The notes: generated by a model not told the origin, from the sequence alone. Counted from the stretch's first letter, positions 1 through 11,054 are shown. The stretch is 64,000 nucleotides of DNA from Podaxis mareebaensis (GCA_018524725.1 JAEUWP010000503.1:124001-188000); one strand, 5' to 3'. Made by a program: numbers and translations.

Positions 1-363
1 TCACAGGCTGGCTTGTCTCACACCTGGTCATGGATGCTTCAGTGACTACTACATACAGATCATATGTTGCCTCTGAAGATATCAACTGCCCCTGTGGGGA
101 GAACCTGCATACATGAGATCACACCATCCACTCATGCCCCATATATGAAAGGCATCACCAGATCCTATGAGATGCCTCGGAGACTCTGTACCTCCCAGAC
201 ATACTAGGAACCAAGAAGGGAATTGCCATGCTCACCATATTTCTGAAGAAATCAGGTGCCTTCACAAAATCGGGTGCAGGCCCACCCAAGTGGACAAACC
301 CCACCCTTAACAACATCCCACTCAACTCTTTCAGGGGAGAGGACCCCAACGAGGACCAGGGGT
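1..363 (+). mobile_element. 3' end of a Tad1-like LINE (ORF2 C-terminus), decayed
   Basis: The plus strand reads the last ~110 residues of a basidiomycete non-LTR retrotransposon ORF2: a C-x-C cluster (CPCGE), a conserved SCPIYE-type segment, then LGTKKGIAML and KKSGAFTKSG, which are typical of the tail after the RNase H-like region. Two in-frame TGA codons (114-116 and 168-170) stand where arginine is expected in this family, so both look like CGA to TGA changes. The fragment runs off the left edge of the window, so the length of the original copy is unknown. The family assignment rests on remembered family motifs, not on an alignment. Confidence 0.7.
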
Positions 364-826
364 AACCATCAGCCCATCATCTCCTGCTGCTTCTTCTCCA
401 CTCCCACTATTTCTTTTTTCCACACCTTAACTTAACTTATCCTTATAATTATGCTTCATATGATTATGTTCACTTCTCTGCCGTAGCACCCGATAATGCC
501 CTACACTACTCTACATCTACCTTCCCGCATGAATAACCCCTCTACCAGACTCCTCCACATATCACCTCAGAACCTCTTTATACTATTAGTAGATACCACC
601 TGCCGAAGGGCGTAGATAATCTGTTAGCACACAATATGCCCACCACGTCTTAGGAGTAGGTTTGCTTGTAGCGGTATAGAAATGGAGAATTCAACAACCA
701 CCACGGCTTGTCTCACGCGGGAAAGGGCCAAGAGTGTGAACAAAGAGGCAATGACGTCAGCGCTTGAGTTGGTCACAAAATCGGTCACCCTTCAGCTGCC
801 CTTCGGATTCCTTATTCTCCCTCATC
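364..826. other. Intergenic, no gene seen
   Basis: AT-richer sequence between the LINE tail and the HNH gene. A short frame at 682-897 overlaps the start of the HNH gene in another register and has no recognisable feature. The proximal promoter of the HNH gene must lie here; no clear TATA box was identified. Confidence 0.5.
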
Positions 827-2125
827 ATGGAAAGGATGATCCAAGTCTATGCATCATTCCCTCGCGCCGTAGCACCTGGCTCCGACCTCGATCTTGATCC
901 TGCCAATTGGCATTGGGTCCATTGCCTAACCCTCCCACTCGAGGCCCTCAACCAGTTCTCACTAAGCCCGTACAAATGGATCCGCTACGCTATCGGGGTC
1001 GTCGTTGGAGCAGAGGGTGACCTTTCGTCCAGCGGCGACTTGTCCAATGTTATAGACTACAACGCTGGCCTCTCAGCGGACTCCGACGTTCTCTACCATC
1101 ATACCAGCGACGAGGAGAAGCGAAGGATGTTCCCGGCCGATCCGGACATTGGGCACACAAACGTCACTTCTAGTGTTCCCTCCACTCGAAAGGCTCAATT
1201 CCACGGTGACGTTGCAGAGCGGGATGGAAAGAAGTGCGTCTTGACGGAGGTGCCAGAGAAGCTCTGTGACGCTGTGCACCTCCTAGCCCGCAGCAAGGGC
1301 GATGCGGTACGCTACGCTTACTCCCAATCTGTCCTCACTTACCATCGCAATGGCGGTAGTACATTACGACTTATACTCAACGCCGCAGTCGTGACCCCAC
1401 CGGAGGCGACATTGTACAAGACATCGACAGCGTCCGGAATGGCCTTCTTCTTAACGCGATGTCTCATAGGATGTTAGGTACAGATGTTGCATTCTTAATG
1501 GTGCGTCCACTTGTATGATTGCTAGTCAAAATATGATGGTGCTGATGAACAGACACCCAACTTTGCCATGAACACGACTGACGTCGACCGCAACGCAACG
1601 CCAGCAGAGAGAAGGTGTATAGCACATCTGTTCCAGCCTGACACGCCGCGCCCAGGTCCTCTTCCACAGTTTGGTGTAATCCCTTCTGGTACTCCACTCC
1701 GGATTTCTGACAGTCCTGAGTGGCCCCCTGCCATTCTCTTCGACGCCGTCTATGCTGGCGCTATACTTCAACATTTTGGAACTCAGACACTGAAAGATGT
1801 GGTTACTGCGACTTGGAAAGATAGCTTCTACCCAGGTGGGGTCATGAATGCGGCAGACGCAGAGTACAGGGCGATCACTGATGGACGAGCCACCGCTGCG
1901 GAGAGGACACAGCACCAAACGCGGGAGCGTCAGGAGCGCTATGAACGCTATCAAGCTCGTCGTTGCCCTGATACCTTTGACATGCTCATGGCTCTACCAT
2001 ATATCATGGTGCCACCGAATGAGCTGCAGGCTATGTTGAGAGAGTCGAAGGAGAAAGCAGAGGAGGCGGAGAAGAGACGCGTGCATGAGAAAGTCGAGAG
2101 TTGGATGAAGCAAATCAGTGCATAG
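827..2125 (+). CDS. HNH_2-type endonuclease-domain protein
   Basis: Three exons, 827-1306, 1360-1500 and 1553-2125, give a 397-residue protein; both introns (53 and 52 nt) are GT-AG and preserve the frame. The N-terminal ~120 residues contain a region conserved in fungal HNH proteins (NPYKWIRY-like; here SPYKWIRYAIGVV). The HNH core follows at about residues 126-200: ERDGKKCVLT, CDAVHLLARSKGD, then the second half NGLLLNAMSHRML from exon 2. The histidines and the cysteine region expected for the beta-beta-alpha-metal fold are present. The C-terminal part keeps a conserved block (WPPAILFDAVYAGAILQHFG) and ends in a charged helix. The start at 827 is chosen because it opens just before the conserved region. 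This family is expanded in mushrooms and its biological role is not established; nuclease activity is inferred from the fold. It looks intact although LINE remnants lie on both sides. Confidence 0.8.
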
Positions 2126-2399
2126 CTTGCATGCAATGCCTTTAGCCTAGAAAAAGCGCTTCTTCCGTATTTTATTTTCCGACCTTCGATGTTCAACTTA
2201 CCTCTCGAGGCCTGTGTTACTCAAATTGATGTCTTTGCAAAAGTGTCAGCAATTGAGAAAGTTCAAGTTTAATGACACTTTAAAACATCTAGCTCCACGC
2301 GAAGGAAAGCTACACCAGTGAAGGTGGAGTGGTAAGGACTCTTTTTTTGGTGGAGCCATTGTGACCTTTGACAGCAGATGACCAGCTCCTGTCATACTA
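2126..2399. other. Intergenic, no gene seen
   Basis: Short spacer between the stop of the HNH gene and the next LINE remnant. It should hold the HNH transcript's 3' end; no distinct signal is claimed. Confidence 0.4.
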
Positions 2400-3223
2400 G
2401 TCCGGCGGGATGTCCGTTTCTTTGGTCGGCTAGGGGGTTGCGAAGATGCTAATATGTAAAGAAAAAATTTTCCACCTCCTGGGAAAATGTATATATGCAT
2501 TACTTCCGTCGACACGTGGGACTCCGATTTCGAAGAACCGACTACCCACTAAAACCCCAGGATTTGTTGTCCAGTCCCCCGTGAAAGTATCATTCTTTTC
2601 CAGTAGGCTATCCCATGTATCTCTCACCAGGCCTTTGTCAATGGCCTTCTTTTTGTGCACGTTAGAATGCAGTCCATTCTCGGTCTATGATTCAGTCTAA
2701 ACTTGAGTTGGTTTCCTATTATTCTACGGTTAGGCCATTTCGAAGGTTCATTACTATTCTGTATTACTTGTTCGCATATCAGGTGCCATATTAAGTGAGT
2801 ACATTCCGTTATGAGGATTTGTAGAAGGTGGGTCTTTGCCTCGTCCTTCAGTCCTTTCTCATCCCTTAGCATGACTGACGTGATTCCTAAGATCTCGCCA
2901 ATGTTCGGGTTTTGCCAGCCAAGGTATCTCTTGTTCTATATTTTCTCAGTGAAGCTCCATACTTGTGATTGACCTGGGGCCCTGCATTTGCAGAGAATAT
3001 GGTCCATTGATTCTTCTTCTTTACATATGCTGCAGTCCTTGTAGCTTAGTAGTTCGGGGCTAATGGCATGAGCCCACTTCTTTCCAATATATTGCATGCC
3101 TTTTATGGCCTTACAGAGGAAGTCGGGGCAGGGGACTGATGTATATGGTCTATGAGACATACAACCAGCTGTATGTAGGGCATCCAATGGGCTGTATGTC
3201 TTACATACAGCCCACTGACCCAA
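2400..3223 (-). mobile_element. LINE ORF2 C-terminal remnant, frameshifted
   Basis: Three minus-strand blocks in order form the end of a non-LTR retrotransposon ORF2. At 3223-2936 is a zinc-knuckle-like segment with CSICKEEES, DHILCKC and PGQSQVW. At 2872-2624 is the conserved ILITECTHLIWHLICEQVI segment, with NHRPRMDC after it. At 2660-2430 is the terminal WTTNPGVLVG segment. The first two blocks share a frame and the third is in another, so at least one frameshift has occurred. The 3' end points to lower coordinates, so this copy and the one at the left edge of the window converge on the HNH gene. Confidence 0.7.
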
Positions 3224-3294
3224 AATTAAACAATATCCTGCATACTATCTCTTTCAGCTGGATTAGTATCACAATGCAGAATTCAATTTTATGA

Positions 3295-4310
3295 TCCCTA
3301 GAACCATAATAGCAGTAGAATTCCAATACCACTAGACACTTAATAGGAGTAGAATTATACTACCACTGGGACCTCAACAGGAGTAGGATTCTACTGTTCA
3401 TAGGACCTTCATGAGAGTAAAATTCTACTACCACTGAGACCTCAACAGGAGTAGGATTCTACCATTCATAGGACCTTCATGGGAGTAGAATTCTACTGTT
3501 CCTAGGACCTTATTGGGAGTAGAAATCTACTGCTCCTAAGACCTTAATAGTAGTAGGATCCTACTGTTTCTAAGACTTTAATGGGAGTAGAATTCTACTG
3601 CATCCAAAACCTTAATGGGGGTAGGATTTTACTGCACCTAAGGCCTTAATGAGAGTAGAAGTCTACTGCACATTAGACCTCAATAGAGAGTAGAATTCTA
3701 CTGTTCCTATGACCTTATTGGGAGTAGAATTCTACTGCACCAAGGCAATTAATAGTAGTAGAAATCTCCTGCACCTAGGATGTTAATAGTAGTAAAATCC
3801 TACTGCACTATGGACATTAATAGCAGTAAAATTCTACTATACCTAGGACATTAATAGTAGTAGAGATCTACTACACCTATGACATTAATGGCAGCAGAGT
3901 TCTACTACACCTAGGACATTAACAGTAGTAGAAATCTACTCCATTATGGACATTAATGGTGTAGAATTCTACTATACCTAGGACATTAACAGCAGTAGAA
4001 ATCTACTGCACCTTGGATGTTAATGGGAGTAGAATTCTACTACACCTAGGACATTAATAATAGTAGAAATCTACTGTCTCTAAGACCTTAATGGTAGTAG
4101 GATTCTATTGTCTCCAAGACCTTAATGGGAGTAGAATTCTACTGCACCTATGACATTAATGGAGTAGAATTCTACTGTCTCTAAGACTTTCTGGGAGTAG
4201 AATTCTACTGCACCTATGACATTAATGATAGTAGAATGCTACTGTCTCTAAGGCCTTAATAGTAGTAGAATTCTACTGTATCTAAGCCCTTAGTAGTAGC
4301 AGATTTCTAC
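3295..4310. repeat. ~35-bp palindromic minisatellite, about 29 units
   Basis: About 1 kb of diverged tandem units of roughly 35 bp. Each unit alternates a core near GTAGAATTCTAC with a linker near ACCTTAATGG or ACATTAATAG. The core is a perfect 12-bp inverted repeat containing an EcoRI site, with about ten exact copies and many one-mismatch copies. No reading frame spans it. A related core (AGTAGAACTCTACT) lies alone near 6285, upstream of the AT-rich gene to the right. Confidence 0.9.
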
Positions 4311-4419
4311 TATTCTTACAACCTCAACAACAACCTGAACTAAAGCAATATACTCTTCTCTCTCTCTAATGCAGTGCTACAAAAGCAGTTATTTCAGATA
4401 CAGTAACTAAACATACAAA

Positions 4420-6261
4420 TCAAGTTTCCATAGTAACACTCAATCCATAGGTCTCATAGTATGCAGATCCCATCCTAGTCAGCATTTTCACCATCATCTT
4501 TTTCTCAACCTCATCCCTACTCTGAAAAAGTGATCCTGAGAACATGTCCTCCAACTCAATACCCCACAACCTATGAAGATTTTGAATGACAGCAAGGACA
4601 TTCCTTGGATCTAAAGGCCTGGGACTAAATCTCTCCACTGCCATGCTCCCATTCAGGATGGATAAAATTTGCCATACCTTCCAAAGTAGAACTCCTCCCA
4701 CAGCATTGTCAAGCAGGCACCTACATGAAAAAAAGCCTGCAATCTGCCCATTTGGATACTTCTTCCCCATCATCCTCCTCTTTTTAGGTACTCCATGGAC
4801 ATTCACACCCCCTGAGCCATCACCATTGATATGAGTGGTGACATGGTCCTCAAGATCATGATGGATACAAACAGAGTTCCCTATCTCATTTGTCAGCATC
4901 TCAAGAGTGAGTCCATTGGTTGTACTATAAGCTTCAGGCAAATAGTCAGGCTGCTTCCTGACTTGACTCTTAAGAATGGCAGGAGTCTCAGGTTTGTCAC
5001 CATCTGGAGCATTTAGTCATGCCCTTAAAAACTCCATCCCTTCATCTAGAATCATTATTAATTAGGGCTATAATGAAAATATGGAACATACCATCTGAAT
5101 AGATGTAAGCCAGTTTTCTCTTCTCTTGTTTTTTTTTGTTTTCCTGATTCCTTCACCTTCATTACTATAGCTGCTTTCAGGTTTTGAGGAGATAAACAGA
5201 TATCCAGATATTATTTACATACCTAGTGGAACATCCCTCTCTGAGCTTGAAGAATCAACAGAGATTCTACATTTCTTAAGGCTAGAAGGAAGCACTAAAA
5301 TACTTATGAGTCATATAATAACTAACTAGAAAAAGAATACTAACAAGCCTTCTTGGTATCCTCATCAATGAGCTTGAGCTCAAAGTCTTCTTCATCTGTA
5401 ATCTCAACATATCTCTCATCCCTAAAGTCTGGCTTTGGTTCTCCAGCATCATCATCACTCTCAAAGAAGGAATCCCCTCTTTGAGAAGGCTTGGAAGCCT
5501 GAGATTCTGCAGGAGTAGTTGGAGTAGAAGTGGAAGCATGAGAGGTACTGGAAATGAAAGCTTGAGCTGATGATAAAGGACTAGACAGGATTACTGGTGG
5601 TATTATGAAAGAAGCAGGGGGATGGGTTTGGTCCTGCACTGGAGCATCTTGGATAGAATGAAAAGAGCCAATAGACATGGAAGGAGAAACCATGAGGACA
5701 GATTGTTTAGGAACATCAGAAGGGATAGGCAGTATAGTCTCATGAGAGATTGGAGATGGGATGAATGGGGAGACATGAGTGGTAGTGGGAGGGAACATGG
5801 TAGAAGCTGGAATAGATGTAATAGTGAGAGGTGGAGTTTTCTTTGTAGGAACTTCATTGGTTTCATCACTAGAAGGACCAGTAATAAGGGGTACAGCTCT
5901 GAAGCTGAACTTGTTTAGCTGAGCATGAACACCCTTAAGTGTTTTTTTCTTTGATACAATAAGTCCATTGGCTGCTTTGATACAATAAGTCCATTGGCTG
6001 CTTTGATAGTCTCTATATATCATTAATGAGACCATATCTAAAATATATAAAATGTAAATCCATATGGAGTGTTTCACCTCTTTGACAAGATACTCTGGCT
6101 TGATCTATAATAGTTTGCTGCTCTGCCAGTTCTTTGATCAAACTTTTCTCTTGGTCTTGCAAGGCTTTGATTTCTATTATAGATATTGTTTTTGATGACC
6201 AAAAAAAATTAAAAAAAAATATAGACCAATAAGTATGAATATCACTCTGGCTTGAGGACAT
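4420..6261 (-). CDS. Unrecognised AT-rich multi-exon gene, Ser/Thr/Pro-rich
   Basis: I do not recognise this gene. An ATG at 6261 opens a frame (MSSSQSDIHTYW) followed by a short coiled-coil-like stretch rich in Glu/Gln/Lys at about 6190-6080. The next block, 6000-5340, is a low-complexity Ser/Thr/Pro segment ending in an acidic stretch (EITDEEDFELKLIDED). The last, about 5020-4420, has a mixed composition with NAVGGVLLWKVWQIL and a C-terminal charged helix. The blocks are in different frames and would need several short introns with GT-AG ends, so exon edges are not fixed. A perfect ~26-bp direct duplication sits at about 5956-6008. Codon use is much more AT-rich than in the genes after 19 kb. 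It may belong to the same mobile or lineage-specific block as the dioxygenase pseudogene upstream, which is on the same strand. Confidence 0.4.
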
Positions 6262-6363
6262 GATGTAATCAATTGGTGAAAAGAGTAGTAGAACTCTACT
6301 ATAGTAAAAAGAAGGATAGAGTGGTGATAGTGGGATTCCAGTGGTGCCTATTTATCTAGTTTC

Positions 6364-7482
6364 TACTCAGAATTCATTACAGCCTTCTTGACCCAGGGTA
6401 GATAAGACCATCCAGGATGGGAAATATGAAGGCCATCAAAAATAGACTTCTTGATGAAAGAAGCATAACAAATTCTATCTCCATGTTCCCATTGATCAAC
6501 CTCATGCTTTAACAAATTACCACAAAAATGGACAGCAGTTCTAGATTTGTAATCAAAAGATGCTTTAAGGTCATTCAGCTTGAGAAGAACTCCAGAATAA
6601 TTTCCAACTGCTAGAATCTGATCATACCATGCCCAAGAACCATTGTGATCAATGTGTTGAGGGCTAAGATAGTTAGAGATAACAGATACTCCATGGAAGA
6701 CTGTTGACCATATTTAAGCATATTGACTTGTTTCTGGAAGTAGTTGGAACTTCTCTAGAGATTCTAAAGCAGCTGTATGTAGACTGGGATGAGTAAAGGA
6801 AAGGATAAGGTTTAAAACCTCCTAAATAGGCCTGGTGTTCTGAAGCCAAGCACTAACAACTCCATCTTCATCCTTAGCAATTGATGTTGAAGTATAAAGC
6901 TTGGCATCTGAACTATACTAAAGACTATTTTGAGTTAAGATAATAGCTTCAGATTATAAAAACATACTACATGACCCTGTTGGTACCAACCAACTGAAAA
7001 TGTATCTATCCCAGGAGGCAGCTCTTGCCCCTGGATATCATTAATGAATGATTTAGGATTATTCCTCCAGCCTTGTTTCTTTTCTGATTGCAGGGACTAT
7101 GCCAATTTTGGAATAAGTGGCTTGGTATCACCCAGAAGCTTGCCCTAGTAGCTAATGTACCAGAAATATAACTGATAATCAATAAGTGTATTATATATAC
7201 CTGCTGATTTGGTGTCAATACCTGAGGTAGATACCAGACTAGAATATGACCACATTTGTCAGTTATGGTCATTGGTTCATCAAAATGGCCCAATTTGATT
7301 TCTTGGGTTCTCTTTGTGAATTGTTCATGGCTATTTATTTCACTGAGGTCCAAATCAAGTTTAACTTGATATCAAATAAGATTAGATATAAAGTAGCCCA
7401 TAAGATTACATACTAGAGTTTGTAAGAGCTGCTGTAAGTATACAGATCAGATGACACTCTTCTTCTTCTGTAGCTGATCTTG
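6364..7482 (-). pseudogene. 2OG-Fe(II) dioxygenase, TET/JBP-like, broken and 5'-truncated
   Basis: Read on the minus strand, 7353-7260 gives LGHFDEPMTITDKCGHILVW, a segment typical of a mushroom-expanded oxygenase family. A block with VGWYQQGH follows (~6990), then HIDHNGSWAWYDQILAVGNY (~6640) with the HxD iron ligands. FCGNLLKHEVDQW comes next with the distal histidine, then GDRICYASF with the likely 2OG-binding arginine. Plausible introns explain some interruptions (one of 50 nt just after the GH of VGWYQQGH), but in-frame stops remain at 7097-7099 (TAG), 6822-6824 (TAG) and 6714-6716 (TAA), each one C-to-T change from a Gln codon. The 5' end is cut by the LTR that begins at 7483. The 2OG oxygenase assignment is firm from the motif spacing; assignment to TET/JBP (5-methylcytosine oxidases) is from family memory. 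Confidence 0.6.
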
Positions 7483-7753
7483 TGTAAACCCATTGGGTTT
7501 ACTTAGAGCATATGACCTTACATTCACACTGAAGTACTGTAAGCCCGATGTATTGGGTGTACTTATGGTATGGTATAAGGTCAGCTGTCCTAATGACAGC
7601 TGACGACAAGATTTATAAGGAGTGCATTTTGATGGATTGAGTAATCCATCAAGGTTGAGGACAAACAATAAAAACAAATAATTAATTATTAATGAGTGAC
7701 TTAAAATAATCCAGAACAATTGATGATACGACTGTAAGGGCCCAGCCCTTACA
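7483..7753 (-). repeat. 3' LTR (271 bp)
   Basis: It starts TGTAAACC and ends GCCCTTACA on the plus strand. It is the same length as the other LTR with no gaps and differs from it at 13 positions, all transitions at CpG-derived dinucleotides. It interrupts the dioxygenase pseudogene on its left. Confidence 0.93.
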
Positions 7754-7763
7754 CACCCCCCAT
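7754..7763 (-). other. Probable polypurine tract
   Basis: On the minus strand the bases directly before the 3' LTR read ATGGGGGGTG, a purine-rich run in the position where plus-strand DNA synthesis is primed in LTR elements. Identification is by position and composition only. Confidence 0.5.
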
Positions 7764-7868
7764 TGAGACTGTAGAATACGGTCAAGGAAATTGAAACACA
7801 AGTGGCACGGCTACTTGTGGTAGTGAGAGATAGACGGGGCACATATAGTGCCCAGCCAGCAAGGTAGA

Positions 7869-10800
7869 TTAGTATGAGGTGATGGTTCACCTTGACGAAG
7901 GTGTAAGCTGGGGTCGACTCGTTCACGAGGGTGACGAGGATGAGTGTGAGCAGGAAGAGGCGATTGATGAAGACTCGCTGACAACGTCTTGGGATGAGGG
8001 GGCGGAGGCGTTGGCCTCAGCCAAGAATGTGATGGGAGGCAGATTGGATGCAAGGGCAGAGGCATTGGCCTCGGTCATGGTTGCGTCTGATGACGGATGG
8101 TCAGCAATGATGGGAGTAGTTATAGAGGCGTTGGCCTCTGTCATTTGGGTGTCCGCGTCGAGAGCCGCTTCCTCAGTGATTGTAGGTGCCAACCCAGTGA
8201 GGGTTAGCGCGAGGGGGTGGGCTATCCATACTTGAGAGGGGGGCAGTTCCAGCAGGCATTGAGGGTACTTGCAGTTCTGGAGGAGCCAGAAGAATGGCGA
8301 GGCCCCTGCTGGCAACCATCCTCAGGGAACAAAGTGCTCCCCCTTGGTCTGTCATGCGTTCTTGTACTCAAAGTACAAGAATCAGTTAATGTCGTCGTGA
8401 GTGGGATGTCTCCATCCATCCCACTCAGGAATTGCTGGGGGTTTGTGATATCAGTCGAGATATTCGACCCGACAATTGTCATGTTCATCATATAAATCGT
8501 GGTGCAGCTGGTCACCACAGTAGGTGTGGTTTAGCCACCACAACCCGAAAAGGTAAGAGTGGTCTACCCATGAAATGGGTATACTGTTGCGAATGAGAAC
8601 ATGAGCCACATCATTGAGGCTCAAGTTGTGGGATGTGTACGAAGTCATTTCTAGGGGCCGTATAGAATATACGGGCCCATTTTGAGGAGCGAAGGCGTGT
8701 TCTGGAGGAATGTGACTGTTGTATGACACGATGAGTTCATGGTAGAGGTGCAGGGTTGCTACCAGTACTGCGAATAGTCGCATGAACCTCTGGGCTGTGC
8801 TCTTATCGTCAGGGCTTAAAGTGTGGCCCAGGCCATATCCAAATACACAACAGCAGTGCACAAGCTTCCGCTGTTTGAATGCAATGCCATTGAAGGCATT
8901 GCATGTGTCGGGGTTTCCATGTATTAGGAGATATTGACCTTTTAGGTCAATATCGAATAGTTGCAGTCCAGAGGGCATCGGTAATCCTTTGCCCTCATTT
9001 CGCTTGAGGATATTGCGTGTGCCGTGGTCTTGTACAGTGCACGTGATGGGTTCCAACCTGGTGATGTACTCCTCCTGCATCCCAGGTGCTAAGAACTTGG
9101 GGTCGTAACCCTCAAGGTTCAGTATGAATTCCATAGCATCATCGTGATGCTCTGGAAGAGTCGAGGAGGCAATGTGATACAGTTCTCGAAGCAAGAAATA
9201 TGCTTCGAACCTACTGTGGATGTTGATGTGGCAGTTGTTCATGAACCACCATAATCAAATTACTTGTCTCGGGGTCATAGGTAGACCCTGGCCTGCAATG
9301 TGGTGGATGGTGCCCTTCTTGTTGCTGTGGATAAACTCCCTACCTTGGAGTTCACTGTTTGCAGCAATTCGGGCATTTGTACCAGCGAACACAGTGTTTA
9401 TTCACTGGCAGTAGTAGATGTCATGTGACAACATTCCACACATGAAGTTGTCACGTTCTCAAATGCTGGGTTCGGTTCCCCAGAGTCCCCAAAAGTCGGG
9501 GACTCTACCTCCGTGGCCAATGTGGTCTGATACATTGGTGCAGTCATCATTATTTGATGACGATGCCTTTGATTTGTTCTTGTTTTTCTTATGATGATTC
9601 TTTGTGGAATCGTCATCGTCACTCGAGTATTCCAGGCCTGATAGTTGTTCGTCTAGGTTGTCTGGACTGTACTGGATGAACTCGTGATGTAGTCGAATTT
9701 CAGGCTCTGGGAGGAGAGTTCCTGGTGGGCATACCAGGATTGGTTGGCCAAAGGAGAGTCCTTCAAATAGGGACTCCAATGGAACAATGCCACTTGAGGT
9801 CTGTTTTATTGACCTCGATGGGGTTGTTTGAGGAGGTTCTGTCATGGGGACATCAATGTCCCCAGACGGTACCTCCTTGATGTATGGTAAGGTGATGTCG
9901 GCCAGTGGTGGTGGTGGTCGACGTGAGGTTGAGACGGTCAGTGGAGGCGAAGGTTGATGACATTGGCGAGGTAATGGTTTTACCTCATTACCAGTGCATG
10001 GTGTCAGGGTCGTCAGAGTCTGTGGGGTGCTATGCACCCCCTGTTGAGACAATGTCATCAATTGAGATGTCGTGCATTGTTTTGTGGGCCATTCTTCTTC
10101 ATGGTCCAACTTTTCATTTAGTTGTTGTTGCAGGTTCGAGACCTGCCTCTGTAGTAAATTGTTTCATCCTTCGAGCATGATGAAATGATCTTGCAGACTA
10201 CGGAGCTTTGTGAGAAGCTCCTCGATAATTGCGTTACAAGCACCATGTCGGGAGCTGGTGCTTACTTCTGATATCAGGTCTATAGGTAGACCTGCTTCGT
10301 TGAGTCGGTTCATCAGCTCTTGGACATACTGGTTGTCCTCGAGCTCTATATCTACAGCTCTTTGCTTTCCTTGGGCTTTTGAGGAAAGGGTGGGCTGTGC
10401 TGACTTGGTTGATTTCTGTTTGCCCTTGTCCTTAGAGGACAAGGGCACTGGGGAGTTCTTTGTTCTACTCCTTCCTTGAGTCGAGGTGACTGAGGATGAT
10501 CGAGATGGAGGAGCATTGTTCCTCCCTATGTCAGTTGCCGAAGATGATGTCGGGGCCAGCATTGTTGGTCGTGGTGTTGTGGCTGGCCGATCTTGGGTCG
10601 GCAGTGACAGCTGCAGTTGCAGTGGAAGTGGCGGCATTTGTTGGATTGGCACGGTGGTGGGTTGTTGGTATGGTGGGTGTGGTGCCAATGGAGGAGGGTA
10701 GGGTCTGTACGGTTGAGCGAAACCATACATGTGCAGAGGAGGCAGGTAGAATGCAGGGTATGGGTAACCCTGCATGAAAGGTTGGGGTGGTGGAGGCATC

Positions 10801-11054
10801 ACATGTAAATGTGATGGATCTATTTGATTTGGACCTTGTGGTATCGAGCCCACAAGGTTAGATAGTAGTGCTTGCTGGGCAGCGAGTTGCTGCCCATTGT
10901 GGTGAGGAACTAGGATTGGGTCAGGCGATACATCCATTGCCCTCCCCCCTTTGAGGCCCGTTGGAGGGCCTCCAGGATGTGCAGGGTGCTTCACGTCACC
11001 CTGCGCCAATGCATATTGTTGATTTTGGGTGTGTTGGGGTTGTTGCGCATCCAT
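7869..11054 (-). pseudogene. ORF3: extra retrotransposon gene downstream of the chromodomain
   Basis: A single minus-strand register starts at the ATG at 11054, which has an excellent context (ACCACCATGG), and ends at TAA 7869-7871: 1061 codons. It is interrupted by ten internal stops, every one TGA: 10164, 9459, 9402, 9255, 8451, 8382, 8352, 8322, 7923 and 7887. The first ~270 residues are Pro/Gln-rich. A coiled-coil-like segment follows around the first stop (LLQRQVSNLQQQLNEKL), then a Ser/Asp-rich linker. A globular region at about 9450-8430 contains INTVFAGTNARIAANSELQG, GKGLPMPSGLQLFDIDL and PPAIPEWDGW, and the tail is Ser/Ala-rich. No transmembrane segment or envelope-like feature is evident, so it is not an env gene. 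I have an impression that related proteins occur in mushroom genomes but cannot name a function. It shares its register with pol, separated by a TGA at 11181. Confidence 0.75.

Noticed and set aside
764..826. Upstream in-frame start for the HNH gene
   Set aside because: The extra 21 residues carry no family similarity; the ATG at 827 lies just ahead of the conserved region.
3295..4310. CRISPR-like array
   Set aside because: Units are contiguous diverged tandem repeats without unique spacers, in a eukaryotic genome.
10125..10150. tRNA-like B-box (GGTTCGAGACC)
   Set aside because: It is a small palindrome inside the ORF3 coding sequence; no acceptor stem, A-box or anticodon arm can be formed around it.
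10486..10808. Overlapping plus-strand frames rich in Val/Gly/Trp
   Set aside because: They are the reverse reading of the Pro/Gln-rich N-terminal part of ORF3; no start context or conservation.
7869..11054. Envelope gene
   Set aside because: ORF3 has no signal peptide, no membrane helix and no fusion-protein-like Cys pattern.
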